DNA from: Candidatus Bathyarchaeia archaeon
Lineage (GTDB): Archaea; Thermoproteota; Bathyarchaeia; 40CM-2-53-6
NCBI GenBank assembly: GCA_035935655.1
Contig: DASYWW010000013.1
Location: 62,001-126,000 of the forward strand
Direction: 5' to 3'
Length of the DNA stretch: 64,000 nt
Part shown: positions 8,268 to 16,904 of the stretch, piece after piece
How the letters are laid out: each line of letters starts with the position of its first letter
Position numbering within the stretch: position 1 is the first letter of the stretch
Translations under genes and position numbers: made by a program
Notes under the pieces: model-generated
The model's database searches: none
Told to the model about the DNA's origin: nothing
The model's input: the letters and a program-made list of their open reading frames with translations, nothing else

Positions 8268-8322
8268 TCGAAGAAACCGATAAAGGGAGCACCCTCAGCC
8301 AGGATTCATAGCGTCAAGCATT

Positions 8323-8718
8323 ATGAAACTCGATGATGATGCACGAAAGATCCTCGAAGGTAAGAATTTCATCTTCCTCGCCACAGTAAATGCTGATGGT
8401 TCTCCTCAGGTTACTCCAACTTGGGTTGATACTGACGGTCACTACATTCTCATTAACACGGCCGTGGGTCGTGTCAAGCATAGAAACATCAAGAAGAACC
8501 CACAGGTTGCCATGGCGATCACAGAACAAGGGAATCCGTACAAGCTCGTAATGATTCGAGGACGAGTCATCGAACAGGTCACGGGACGCGAAGCTGAGGA
8601 TCATATCGACAAGATGTCGAAGAAGTACACTGGCAAGGAAAAATATCCGAATCGGAAACCCGGCGAACATAGGGTCCTTCTGAAAATCGAACCTCATCAC
8701 GTTTCCCGAATGCGGTAA
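8323..8718 (+). CDS. PPOX-class F420-dependent oxidoreductase-like protein
   Basis: A 131-residue split-barrel flavin/F420-binding protein. The family pattern is clear: FIFLATVNADGSPQVTPTWV, then HYILINTAVGRVKHRNIKKNPQVAMAI, then KLVMIRGRVIEQ. The RVKHRNIKKNP segment corresponds to the cofactor-phosphate-binding turn. The full length matches the family and the ATG start is well placed. It would act in the cytosol on an unknown small substrate. It is a single gene, divergent from the PKD operon. Confidence 0.9.
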   Translation: MKLDDDARKILEGKNFIFLATVNADGSPQVTPTWVDTDGHYILINTAVGRVKHRNIKKNPQVAMAITEQGNPYKLVMIRGRVIEQVTGREAEDHIDKMSKKYTGKEKYPNRKPGEHRVLLKIEPHHVSRMR

Positions 8719-8835
8719 AGCGGCTCGGAAAGAACAATCTAACAACTCAGTATAAGCCTCTCCTAAGTGAAATGGCCTCTTTGCCAGCCAATCTACTATG
8801 AGGTCTTCTAGGCGAGAGCGTCGAGAAAAAACTGT

Positions 8836-9306
8836 CTAAGTGACTTCGATAACGCGTCCTGTATGGGCCTGATACTGATATCGGATGATTCTTTTCACGC
8901 AATCCCCGTTCCAGCATTGATAGACCCTGTCGCCGTTGTTGAACATCTCTCTCATGACCATAGGCTTGCCACAGCCAACACAATGGAAGGCTCCTGAGCG
9001 TCGCTCATCGAGGAGGAGCCTGAGATCGATACCGCGGGTGTCGGCTTCTTTCTTCATCGCCTGTCTATACGTTAGGGTAAGCGCCTGCCAGTAGGCAGCG
9101 TTTTGCGGTGTCGTCTCGTACTCGAAATTGCGCCCGGCGACTACGGGCGGACTGTAGCCCTCAGCGACATAAACTGGGTTCTTGGAGTACGGAACCTTGA
9201 TTCGTGGAGCACCGCTGTGAGGAGTGGCGTGATTTGTAGGAATCGAATGATCAGTCTCATGGTGAACGGGAGGGTGATGAGCAGTGGGCACTGTAAGCCC
9301 TTCCAA
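8836..9306 (-). CDS. unknown protein with histidine-rich N-terminus and C-terminal zinc ribbon
   Basis: A 156-residue protein of no family I recognise. The first 35 residues are rich in His, Pro and Thr (HHPPVHHETDHS) and could bind metal. A helical middle (WQALTLTYRQAMKKEA) is followed by HCVGCGKPM and QCWNGDCVKR, a likely four-cysteine zinc ribbon at about residues 107-140. It lies 18 bases downstream of the KaiC-like gene's last codon side on the same strand order, so the two may share a transcript. Confidence 0.6.
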   Translation of the reverse strand: MEGLTVPTAHHPPVHHETDHSIPTNHATPHSGAPRIKVPYSKNPVYVAEGYSPPVVAGRNFEYETTPQNAAYWQALTLTYRQAMKKEADTRGIDLRLLLDERRSGAFHCVGCGKPMVMREMFNNGDRVYQCWNGDCVKRIIRYQYQAHTGRVIEVT

Positions 9307-9324
9307 GCTAAGGTTCGGTGAGCG

Positions 9325-10197
9325 CTACTTCTTTTTGCCTGTACGAGGCTTGTCCGACGTCAGTACAGGGACTGGGAGCGGAACCTCTACAATCCCAGAG
9401 GGGGTGACTTGGAATGTCACCCAATACGTTTCATGGGGCGCGCCTTTCATCTTTCGGATCCTGAACTGTTTGACTAGGAGGCCTCTATCAGCGAATCCTG
9501 GGTTGAATCTCACATCAACTATTCCATCCACGACATAGAACAATAGATCGTCCAGATCAGCGTAGGCTCGCAAAGGAGTGTGGTGCGAGCAGAAGAACGG
9601 AACAAGGCGTTCCTTGGGACCCTTTGCCCGCCAAGACTTGACTCCGTCAAGCATGTGGAAGACCAACGGCCTCTCTTCCTGAACTAGAGTAAACATCTCT
9701 GTTAAGGAATCGACGAATACAGCGCCTCTTCCGGTCATCTTCATCTCCTCCATCATTGTGAATAGTGCACTTGTGACGGAGTGAAGATCTTTAGGATCCT
9801 TGACAAAGTGAGAATATTTCGGAGTCTCAGTTGGTTCCATCCTGAAAGAGAAACAGTCTAGAAACCTGAGTTGCCCAGAATCTAGGTACCGGTCGATGTC
9901 CCAGCCGAAGGACTCCATATCCTGCTGAAGAGCTATCGGCGGCCCTTCAAAATTCATGTAGATGCACGGCTCCTTCTCTATCTTGAGCATGCTGTAGAGG
10001 AGCTGTTCCATCAGCACTGATTTTCCAGTGCCAAGATCTCCTGCGAGGATCGTGAGGCTGTTTCTGGGTATGCCCTTTGGAAGGACTTTGTCTACTGCGT
10101 CAATTCCAGTCTCAAACGACTTTGGCAGCCTAACCACTCTTTCGAGTGTCCACGGATTCAGTTGTCGAGATAAAGGATGTTGTAACTGTCTCGACAT
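9325..10197 (-). CDS. single-domain KaiC/RadA-like ATPase
   Basis: A 290-residue RecA-superfamily protein of the archaeal KaiC-domain group. It opens with SFETGIDAVDKVLPKGIPRNS, has Walker A at GDLGTGKS (about residue 53) and a Walker B strand at GAVFVDSLTE. Unlike cyanobacterial KaiC it has one domain. Such proteins often act as ATP-dependent signalling modules. The ATG at 10197 gives a 25-residue leader before the domain. The Lys/Arg-rich C-terminus (PRTGKKK) is a short tail. No partner kinase or clock gene is adjacent. Confidence 0.85.
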   Translation of the reverse strand: MSRQLQHPLSRQLNPWTLERVVRLPKSFETGIDAVDKVLPKGIPRNSLTILAGDLGTGKSVLMEQLLYSMLKIEKEPCIYMNFEGPPIALQQDMESFGWDIDRYLDSGQLRFLDCFSFRMEPTETPKYSHFVKDPKDLHSVTSALFTMMEEMKMTGRGAVFVDSLTEMFTLVQEERPLVFHMLDGVKSWRAKGPKERLVPFFCSHHTPLRAYADLDDLLFYVVDGIVDVRFNPGFADRGLLVKQFRIRKMKGAPHETYWVTFQVTPSGIVEVPLPVPVLTSDKPRTGKKK

Positions 10198-10320
10198 TGA
10201 GCCTCAAGGGTAAACTGGTCGTTTATGGATTGCAGAGTTAGAGCGGGTTCAGAGACTTAGAATCGAGAAGTGTCAAGACTCGCTGATCAAGTTGGAGAAT
10301 GGACGTCGCATGTTTTCACT

Positions 10321-10707
10321 TCAGTGAATCTGGGCTGCGATTGTTCTGATGAAGGATTTGTCGAGCGCGCCGGCTTCGTAGAGGTTCACCATCGTGTTGG
10401 TGCTCGCCTCTCCGCTCAATCTTCCCTGGTCGCCTCTAACATGTCTCCATTTCAGTTGGGTGTGTCCGCTTTTGGAGTTGTAGATTATGCCTAGAACGTA
10501 GCTGACGCGGACGAAGCTGATATCGTTCACCCTGCTCAAAGTCACTTTGTCTTCGGCCTCAACGTACATGGTTCCAAGCTCACGGGCTCGTTCTGGGAAG
10601 ACCGAAAAGTCCATTCCATACTCGTTTGGAATGAAGGAACGGCACGTGCTGGTTATCATGAATCTTCGAAAGTTTTCCAGCATGCACGATGTTTCCAGCT
10701 TAGCCAT
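10321..10707 (-). CDS. conserved-looking protein of unknown function
   Basis: A 128-residue mixed alpha/beta protein, not recognised. Features seen: an N-terminal cysteine pair (SCMLENFRRFMITSTC), strands such as VTLSRVNDISFVRVSYVLGIIYNSKSG that alternate like a beta sheet in PH-like folds, and a final helix. It starts with ATG at 10707, is a lone minus-strand gene, and its coding pattern is like its neighbours. Confidence 0.5.
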   Translation of the reverse strand: MAKLETSCMLENFRRFMITSTCRSFIPNEYGMDFSVFPERARELGTMYVEAEDKVTLSRVNDISFVRVSYVLGIIYNSKSGHTQLKWRHVRGDQGRLSGEASTNTMVNLYEAGALDKSFIRTIAAQIH

Positions 10708-10900
10708 TATCTAACGCCTGAGCGCTTCGACTCAGGGTAGAGAGAGCTGGTTGAGGCTATTAACTTCACTCCTTAACACGCTTTGACTGGCTCCTCATTC
10801 AGAAACAGAGATGACGAAGGCGAAAAGTACCAGACCTTTTTTCTACCCCGTAACTTATCTTCCCGGATGCATAGATTTCAATCGAGTCAAGGCGTTCTAG

Positions 10901-11299
10901 ATGGCTATCCTCGTCAGGGTGCCCGTGCCGATTCTGGAGGACCTCGTCGACGCGGCCATCTCGAAACAAGGAAACATCTACCGCGCAGAGCTGGCTAAGC
11001 TGATCGGTGCTTCCAAAGAATCGCTCGACGGAAAAACGTCCCTATATTTGATCAGTCTCATGAAGCTCTGTGGCTTCGCAGAGGCAGACATGGCAAAGGT
11101 GTTGAGAAAGTCGAAGATCGTCAACCAGAGAGGGGCGGTTACACACGACATCTCCGCGGGAGATGAACTGAAGGGAGTGATCGATAATGCCCTGGAAGGG
11201 TTCCAACTGCTGATCTCCGAGAGCTTCAAACCAACAGCGCAGGAAAAGGAAAGACCGTTCGATCCAGCTGCCTACAGGAAGAAAGCGCCTCAAAAATGA
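10901..11299 (+). CDS. unknown helical protein
   Basis: A 132-residue mostly helical soluble protein with an alternating hydrophobic pattern (ILEDLVDAAISKQGN, LYLISLMKLCGF, MAKVLRKSKIV) and a charged, Pro/Lys-rich tail. No family is recognised. It starts at ATG 10901 and is the nearest upstream gene to the nuoB operon on the same strand, 187 bases away, so a link to that operon is possible but unproven. Confidence 0.5.
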   Translation: MAILVRVPVPILEDLVDAAISKQGNIYRAELAKLIGASKESLDGKTSLYLISLMKLCGFAEADMAKVLRKSKIVNQRGAVTHDISAGDELKGVIDNALEGFQLLISESFKPTAQEKERPFDPAAYRKKAPQK

Positions 11300-11485
11300 G
11301 GGTTCTAGATTGAAGAGAGCCGCCAGCGTGCAAATGCTCGGTCAAAAGTTGATCTCGGTCCCCATTAGAATCAAGTCAGGGAGTTTAACACGGCGAATCG
11401 CGAGAAATTAACGCATAGCGCGTTATAGTCGTGAAGATGCGGATAAATAGGTAAAACAGCCTAGAAGCTGGTAGTTGAGAGATAG

Positions 11486-12037
11486 TTGTCCACTCAGAGA
11501 ACGGCCCAGGAGCAAGATCCCGTTGCGACGCTCGCAGAGGGGCTCAGTATATGGGTTGGAAAACTAAGTGATCTCGTCAAGAAGGTGGTTGACACAGAGC
11601 CGATTCGAAATGTGATCAACTGGGCTCGAATGTATTCTCTCTGGCCGGTAAACATCACAACTGCTTGCTGCAGTGCCGAGTTTGGTGCGGCCAGTGGGGC
11701 GCGTCATGATCTTGAACGGTTCGGAGTCTTGCCGATTGGTTCTCTTCGGCAGTCAGACCTCATGGTGATCGAAGGGACCATTACGAAGAAGATGGCGAAA
11801 AGGCTCCGGGTGATCTACGACCAGATGGCTTTGCCTCGATACATTATTGCTATGGGGGATTGCGCTATGTCTGGCGGCCTATTCCATGATTCCTATAGCA
11901 TAGTGAATGGTGCGCACGAGTTTGTCCCGGTTGATGTCTACGTCCCGGGTTGTCCGCCGAGACCAGAAGCTTTGGAGCAGGCGATTATTATGCTTCAAGA
12001 GAAGATTCGAAGGTCAAAGGTGTACGAACAGGGATGA
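11486..12037 (+). CDS. nuoB: NuoB-like subunit (Fe-S protein of a complex I-type module)
   Basis: A 183-residue homologue of the 20-kDa PSST/NuoB/FpoB subunit that holds cluster N2. The tandem cysteines are in ITTACCSAEFGAA, a further one in AMGDCAMSGG and the last in YVPGCPPRPEAL, giving all four ligands. It takes electrons from the NuoI clusters. The start is TTG at 11486, because the next methionine falls inside the fold. It is the first gene of a tight operon with nuoC, nuoD, nuoI and an FrhB-like gene. The stop overlaps the nuoC ATG. Confidence 0.95.
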   Translation: MSTQRTAQEQDPVATLAEGLSIWVGKLSDLVKKVVDTEPIRNVINWARMYSLWPVNITTACCSAEFGAASGARHDLERFGVLPIGSLRQSDLMVIEGTITKKMAKRLRVIYDQMALPRYIIAMGDCAMSGGLFHDSYSIVNGAHEFVPVDVYVPGCPPRPEALEQAIIMLQEKIRRSKVYEQG

Positions 12038-12516
12038 GTCTCTCCCATGAAAGAGAAGATGATCTCATCCAGAAGCTGAAGGAAAACTTTTCCACCGACA
12101 TCAAGGAAACTAACATCATTCGTCGCGCTAGGCTTGAAGTGACCGTCGCACCTGAGAAGATCAGGGATGTCGCGGTGTTTCTCCGAGACAAGCTCGGCTT
12201 CGACCATCCAAACGGGGTTTCTGCTGTTGACTTCAACCGAGAAAGCAGGTTCGAGATAGTCTACCATATCTCATCAATACGCATCAAGGAAATGCGAGAT
12301 CTCGTTCTCGATTTGAAAGAGTCAGTTCCCAGAAACACCCCGAAGGTGGGATCTCTTGTCTCAGTCTGGCCTGGAGTCGAGAACTATGAACGGGAAAGCT
12401 TCGAGATGTTCGGAATAACATTTGATGGACACCCGAGATTGGAGAAACTGTTTCTAACCGACAACTGGGATGGACCACCACCTCTCAGGAAAGACATACG
12501 ATTCCCCACGGACTGA
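12034..12516 (+). CDS. nuoC: NuoC-like subunit (30-kDa family)
   Basis: A 160-residue NuoC/FpoC-type protein. The conserved C-terminal block is present: VSVWPGVENYERESFEMFGITFDGHPRLEKLFLTDNWDG in outline, with the invariant WPG, ERE and MFG/F groups and the closing PPLRKD. It is a peripheral scaffold subunit bound to NuoD and NuoB. An in-frame upstream extension to 11950 lies wholly inside nuoB, so the ATG at 12034, overlapping the nuoB stop as ATGA, is chosen. Confidence 0.93.
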   Translation: MSLSHEREDDLIQKLKENFSTDIKETNIIRRARLEVTVAPEKIRDVAVFLRDKLGFDHPNGVSAVDFNRESRFEIVYHISSIRIKEMRDLVLDLKESVPRNTPKVGSLVSVWPGVENYERESFEMFGITFDGHPRLEKLFLTDNWDGPPPLRKDIRFPTD

Positions 12517-12523
12517 AGCGACA

Positions 12524-13669
12524 ATGTCCGCACCACCTAAGCCTGTTCCCCTGACAACCGTAGAGTCAACGGAGACCTCGGACTCTGGAGCCCAAACTCT
12601 CACGCTGAGTGTCGGTCCCCAGCACTCCGGTTCAGGACACATGCGGTTAATCGTCGAGGTGGATGGGGACATCATCGTCAATGTCGCACCGGACCCGGGC
12701 TATGTTCACAGGGGAATCGAGAAGATCATTGAACTCAGGAACATCATCAAAAGCATCCCTGTTATCGAGAGACCCTCGATCATCGACGCCTCCAACCTAA
12801 ACCATGCATGGGTAAGGGCCATCGAAGAGATTCAGGGCGTCGAGGTTCCGAGAAGAGGACAGTATCTCAGAACTCTCTTGAACGAGATGAACAGGATAAT
12901 GAGCCATCTTTACTGGCTCTCTATCTACGGTGTATTCCTCGGGCACACTACTATGTTCATGTGGCCTCTCGGTGATAGAGAGTTGTTTATTGATCTCGCG
13001 GAGAAGCTTACCGGGGCTAGAATCACGTACTCCTATCTTGTTCCAGGCGGTGTGCGCCGTGACCTGCCCCCAGGGTTCGCTGAAGAAGCTGTCAAGAGAA
13101 CCGAGTACTTTGAGAAACGTCTCAAAGAATACGACCGGATATTCTTCAACAACCCGTTGTTCACGTCCCGTGCTAAGGGCGTCGGAGTACTTTCAAAGGA
13201 AAGAGCAATTGAGCTCGGATGCACTGGACCAACTCTCCGAGGCTCAGGCGTTGATGCTGACCTCCGAAAGGATGAGCCGTATGCTGCTTATCCCGAGCTA
13301 GATTTCGAAGTCTCAACACGTCCCGAGGGCGATTCCTTTAGCCGGGCAATGGTCCATATGGACGAAATGCGGGAGAGTTGTAAAATCATACGCCAGATCG
13401 TCAAGAAGATTCCTGCAGGGCCGATCAGAAGAAAGGCCCCGATAGTCCTGCCCCGTGGCGTTGCGTATGGGCGAGTCGAGTCGGCTAGGGGAGAATGCAG
13501 TTTCTATCTCATCGGGGAAGGAGGAGACAAGCCCTATCGAGCGCGATACATCACAGGATCTTATCGAAACATGGCTGCTATACCTGCAGTTCTTCTTGGA
13601 GGCCGTTTGGCGGATATGCCTACGGCTTGGTGGAGTATAGACTACTGGCCAGTTGAGGCGGACAGGTAG
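12524..13669 (+). CDS. nuoD: NuoD-like subunit (49-kDa family, non-hydrogenase)
   Basis: A 381-residue 49-kDa/FpoD-type protein. Visible landmarks are the GPQHSGSGHMRL entry, the PGYVHRGIEK loop, the RIMSHLYWL helix and GPTLRGSGVDADLRKDEPY. The two CxxC motifs that bind NiFe in hydrogenases are absent, so this is a complex I/Fpo-type subunit, where the quinone-like site forms against NuoB. The ATG at 12524, seven bases after nuoC, is preferred over an in-frame ATG at 12470 that overlaps nuoC. Confidence 0.94.
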   Translation: MSAPPKPVPLTTVESTETSDSGAQTLTLSVGPQHSGSGHMRLIVEVDGDIIVNVAPDPGYVHRGIEKIIELRNIIKSIPVIERPSIIDASNLNHAWVRAIEEIQGVEVPRRGQYLRTLLNEMNRIMSHLYWLSIYGVFLGHTTMFMWPLGDRELFIDLAEKLTGARITYSYLVPGGVRRDLPPGFAEEAVKRTEYFEKRLKEYDRIFFNNPLFTSRAKGVGVLSKERAIELGCTGPTLRGSGVDADLRKDEPYAAYPELDFEVSTRPEGDSFSRAMVHMDEMRESCKIIRQIVKKIPAGPIRRKAPIVLPRGVAYGRVESARGECSFYLIGEGGDKPYRARYITGSYRNMAAIPAVLLGGRLADMPTAWWSIDYWPVEADR

Positions 13670-13676
13670 AAGATCG

Positions 13677-15266
13677 ATGGCACCGATTATTGGTGAAGCG
13701 AAAGCAGCTGTCAATATTTTGATTGCATATTTTACAGGGATTCGCCATCTCTTCCACAGACCCTACACGCTGAGATTTCCGCAACAGAGGTACGCGGTTG
13801 AGAAAGGGTACAGGGGACGGCATCTGCTTCATCTCGATAGATGTACCGGTTGTGGGATATGCGCCTGGATCTGTCCTGAGAAATGTATCACTATCGTGCC
13901 ACGGGGTCAGAGATGGTACCCGCAATACTTCTATGGCCGCTGTTGTTTTTGCCATTTCTGTGTCGCACCTGATACACTTGTATCGACGAATCCATCGGTG
14001 TCGCCGATAAGCCAGGTACGGCCTGGCGACTGGGTCTTGACTCACACCGGGCGTTACCGCCGAGTCCGCGAGGTCCTCACCCGAAACTACTCGGGAAAGT
14101 TCTACAGCATCAAACCATTGGGAACACCTTTCCCTCTCAAGGTGACGCAGGATCATCCCCTTCTAGTGTCTTCCAGAAGCATCACCAAGAAGGGAAGACT
14201 TGAGAAGAGACCACGCGCTCCAGTTTGGAAGACACCCCTTGAACTGAAACGGGGCGACTACCTGACGATGCCGGTCGCCAAGGAGAGTCGGGATATAGAG
14301 GTTTACGAAAAGGAAGTCATACTCGGGCAACCCAGCACAGGAAAACGCCTCAAAATTAGGCTGAGCCTGAGAACGGAGCCCGATCTTTTTAGGCTGATCG
14401 GGTACTATCTTGCAGAAGGCTACGTTTCAAAGAGAACTGTCGGGTTCTCATTCGGAGAACATGAAAGAGAGTACATTGCCGACTCAGCACGACTCCTCGA
14501 GAAATATTTTGGCAAGGAAACCAAGAGATCAACCATACACAATTCGACCCACGTCCTTCTCCACTCTGTAGTCGCCCTTCAGTTCTTCGAGGGTTTTGGC
14601 CATGGCGCGGAAAACAAGAAACTTCCGGATTGGGTCATGTTTGCACCGACCGAGAAGCAGCGAGAACTCGTACGTGGTGCATGGAGAGGTGACGGCTACC
14701 TTCACAGCCCAACAGAGGGCAATCGTTCGACTTTCTTCGAGTACACAACAATCTCTAGGACACTCGCCTTCCAGCTGCAACAACTCCTCCTTAGGATCGG
14801 TATCGTTGGCCAGATCGCACTTGCCAACCATGCTAATAAGAGACCAAACTACGTGGTGACCGTTAGAGGCCGTTTCGTTCCAGCAATGGCGGACCTAATG
14901 GAGATAACATTTGAGGACAAAAGGGTCAAGACGTTTTCCCGTTTCGAAATCGACACAGATTTTGTCTACGCACCGATCGAGAAAATATCCTCAGTTGAAG
15001 TTCGTGATGAACCCGTTGTGAATCTGTCGGTTGAAGGAGACGAGTCTTATGTGGCGGGAAACGTAACAGCCCACAATTGTACGGATTATTGTCCAGAGTT
15101 TGCATTAGAGGAGACGGTTGAGTATGATATTGCTGAGTATACCCGGGATCGGCTTGTATGGAGTCCTGAGAGACTAGCCAAGCAGCCGGTAAAGAAAGCT
15201 GACAAATACGTTTTCAGCGTTGACACCGTCGGAGGCGCGTCGCAGGTGCCTGTGGAGAAGGATTAG
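13677..15266 (+). CDS. nuoI: NuoI-like 2x[4Fe-4S] subunit interrupted by an intein
   Basis: The 529-residue precursor gives a host protein of about 156 residues after splicing, the usual NuoI length. The first cluster motif is CTGCGICAWICP. The second is split by the intein: CCFCHF ends the N-extein and CTDYCP begins the C-extein. The joined motif reads C-x2-C-x2-C-x3-CP, and the residue after the intein is its third Cys ligand. NuoI passes electrons from the input module to NuoB. The ATG at 13677 follows the nuoD stop by seven bases; the TTG at 13653 is an alternative. Confidence 0.95.
   Translation: MAPIIGEAKAAVNILIAYFTGIRHLFHRPYTLRFPQQRYAVEKGYRGRHLLHLDRCTGCGICAWICPEKCITIVPRGQRWYPQYFYGRCCFCHFCVAPDTLVSTNPSVSPISQVRPGDWVLTHTGRYRRVREVLTRNYSGKFYSIKPLGTPFPLKVTQDHPLLVSSRSITKKGRLEKRPRAPVWKTPLELKRGDYLTMPVAKESRDIEVYEKEVILGQPSTGKRLKIRLSLRTEPDLFRLIGYYLAEGYVSKRTVGFSFGEHEREYIADSARLLEKYFGKETKRSTIHNSTHVLLHSVVALQFFEGFGHGAENKKLPDWVMFAPTEKQRELVRGAWRGDGYLHSPTEGNRSTFFEYTTISRTLAFQLQQLLLRIGIVGQIALANHANKRPNYVVTVRGRFVPAMADLMEITFEDKRVKTFSRFEIDTDFVYAPIEKISSVEVRDEPVVNLSVEGDESYVAGNVTAHNCTDYCPEFALEETVEYDIAEYTRDRLVWSPERLAKQPVKKADKYVFSVDTVGGASQVPVEKD
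13959..15077 (+). other. intein in NuoI (373 residues, with LAGLIDADG homing endonuclease)
   Basis: The intein begins with Cys (CVAPDTLV, block A). Block B is VTQDHPLLV with the expected Thr and His. Two LAGLIDADG helices are seen in RLIGYYLAEGY and VRGAWRGDGY with acidic residues intact. It ends with VTAHN before Cys+1. All splicing and nuclease residues look functional. Its endonuclease part resembles the second intein of CDC48 in this window (shared GYYLAEG, FG-HER-YI-D and RGDG segments). Confidence 0.95.
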
Positions 15267-15269
15267 ACA

Positions 15270-16514
15270 TTGTCAGGACAAACTGCCCCGAAAACTGCGA
15301 CGCCATTACTGGCTCCACAGACTACGCCGTTAAAATCCACCGTTGAGGGTGAGGGCTGGAAGGCACGGCCGATCAAGCTCAAGATTTTCGGCAATCTCAT
15401 CCAGGAGGTTGTGAACAAGAACCTCTGCATGTACTGTGGCGCTTGCATCGCTTCCTGTCCGATCGACATTCTCTTTCACAGCGAAAAAGAAGAGCCAGTT
15501 ATGCGAGGCACCTGTGCTGCCTGCCAAGTCTGCTACTACAGCTGCCCGAGGGTCGAGTTGCCCCTAGCGGAGATCGAGCAACAGGTCTTCGGACGATCGA
15601 GAAATGCTGAAGAGGCGATTCTCGGAATCCACGTTGGATCATACTCGGTCAAATCGAAAGACCCCGATGTTGTCAAGCGCGCCCAGGACGGTGGTGCCGT
15701 AACCTCGCTTCTCCTATACGCGCTTGATCGGAAGATAATCGACTATGCCGTCAACTCCGGCCTCACCTCAGGAAAGCCTTGGCGGCCAGAGCCACAGATC
15801 GCGCGCACAAAGGAGGATTTGTTGAACCACGCTGGTTCCAGATACACTCCAGGAGGCCAGGTAGGGGGGCTGGCAGAGGTGGCGATTCCCAACCGGTCGA
15901 TTGTCAACTTCCAGGAGGAACGTATCGCTCTCGTCGGCTTGCCGTGCGAACTTCAGGGAAATTGGCGCATGGGCACTCACTGGATAGCAGCACCGAAACT
16001 TGTGAGAAATCTTGTTTTCACGATCGGTCTCTTTTGCTCTAAGGTGTTTGATTATCAGAAGATGATGGTCGACTATGTCCAGGGCAAGCGAGGAATAGAC
16101 CTCAACAACGTTACGAAAGTCAACATCAAACGGAACAGGTTGCTAGTGTACACCGGCGACAAGCTAGCCATCGACGAACCAGTTGAGGCTGTCGCCGCCG
16201 CAGCGCGGGAAGAATGCAACGTCTGTGTTGACTACTCTGCTGAGCTGGCTGACATTGCAGTGGGTGCGATAGGGTCCGCGCCTGGGTGGAGCACCGTGAT
16301 TACTAGAAGCCCGAGGGGAGATGAGATACTGAGAGGCGCGGTTGAAGCAGGGTACCTGGACATGAAACCACTCGATCCGATTGGGAAAGGGATAAAGTTC
16401 CTCGAGAAACTATGCGAGAAGAAACGGTTGAGGGACCCGTCTGCATATCTGCGTCACGAAACCGCTTTCCCCAAGCCAGAACCAACCTTGACGCCGCTGG
16501 AGATTCCCCACTAG
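15270..16514 (+). CDS. FrhB/FpoF-like F420-linked iron-sulfur flavoprotein subunit
   Basis: A 414-residue protein of the coenzyme F420 hydrogenase/dehydrogenase beta family. Two ferredoxin motifs come first (CMYCGACIASCP and CAACQVCYYSCP, about residues 53-92). They are followed by the FrhB N domain (AQDGGAVTSLLLYAL, SRYTPGGQ, ALVGLPCELQG) and the C domain (GLFCSKVF, ECNVCVDYSAELADI). Homologues bind FAD and exchange electrons with F420. Placed last in the nuoBCDI operon, four bases after nuoI, it is the likely electron-input subunit. The start at TTG 15270 is the first available after the nuoI stop. Confidence 0.92.
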   Translation: MSGQTAPKTATPLLAPQTTPLKSTVEGEGWKARPIKLKIFGNLIQEVVNKNLCMYCGACIASCPIDILFHSEKEEPVMRGTCAACQVCYYSCPRVELPLAEIEQQVFGRSRNAEEAILGIHVGSYSVKSKDPDVVKRAQDGGAVTSLLLYALDRKIIDYAVNSGLTSGKPWRPEPQIARTKEDLLNHAGSRYTPGGQVGGLAEVAIPNRSIVNFQEERIALVGLPCELQGNWRMGTHWIAAPKLVRNLVFTIGLFCSKVFDYQKMMVDYVQGKRGIDLNNVTKVNIKRNRLLVYTGDKLAIDEPVEAVAAAAREECNVCVDYSAELADIAVGAIGSAPGWSTVITRSPRGDEILRGAVEAGYLDMKPLDPIGKGIKFLEKLCEKKRLRDPSAYLRHETAFPKPEPTLTPLEIPH

Positions 16515-16659
16515 AAAACTCGACCATGCTTCATCCCTCTTGTCGAAATATGTCTAGTCGCAGAGATCTTTCCAGATTTGAATGCTCCGCATGGCTTCCA
16601 AGGGTTCTTTCACAAGGGTCTGGGCAGACCGCTCTTGCGGCCTGAGACCGCGTCGCTAG

Positions 16660-16845
16660 TACCCCCCTTTTTTCTGGAAGTATTTCCGGCTGGCAGAGAT
16701 AATGGGCGAGTCTGGCGATTTGGGGCGCGATCTATGCTTGGATAGCTCTGGGATTTGCTGGGGTTATCCGGTGATCCCCTGAACGATTCCTGTCAGAGAT
16801 ATAGGTGATGCGACAGATTCGAGATCAGGGCTGATAATAGGCGAT
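16660..16845 (+). repeat. dispersed intergenic repeat, copy C
   Basis: It starts with CCCCCTTTTTTCTGGAAG, then CTGGCAGAGATAATGGGCGAG, then CCCCTGAACGATTCCTGTC, and ends AGATCAGGGCTGATAATAGGCGA in outline. The same ordered blocks occur at 16905, on the opposite strand at 57180-57345, and partly at 62395-62480. Origin and function are unknown; no coding frame or transposase is associated. Confidence 0.7.
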
Positions 16846-16904
16846 TTCGAGGATCAGGCGGTTCTACTCAACCACTGTCACGTCTCGAGATGTTCCTCCC
16901 TTAT

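Noticed and set aside
12524-13669. NuoD-like protein as a NiFe-hydrogenase large subunit
   Set aside because: The N- and C-terminal CxxC metal ligands are missing; complex I-type features are present instead.
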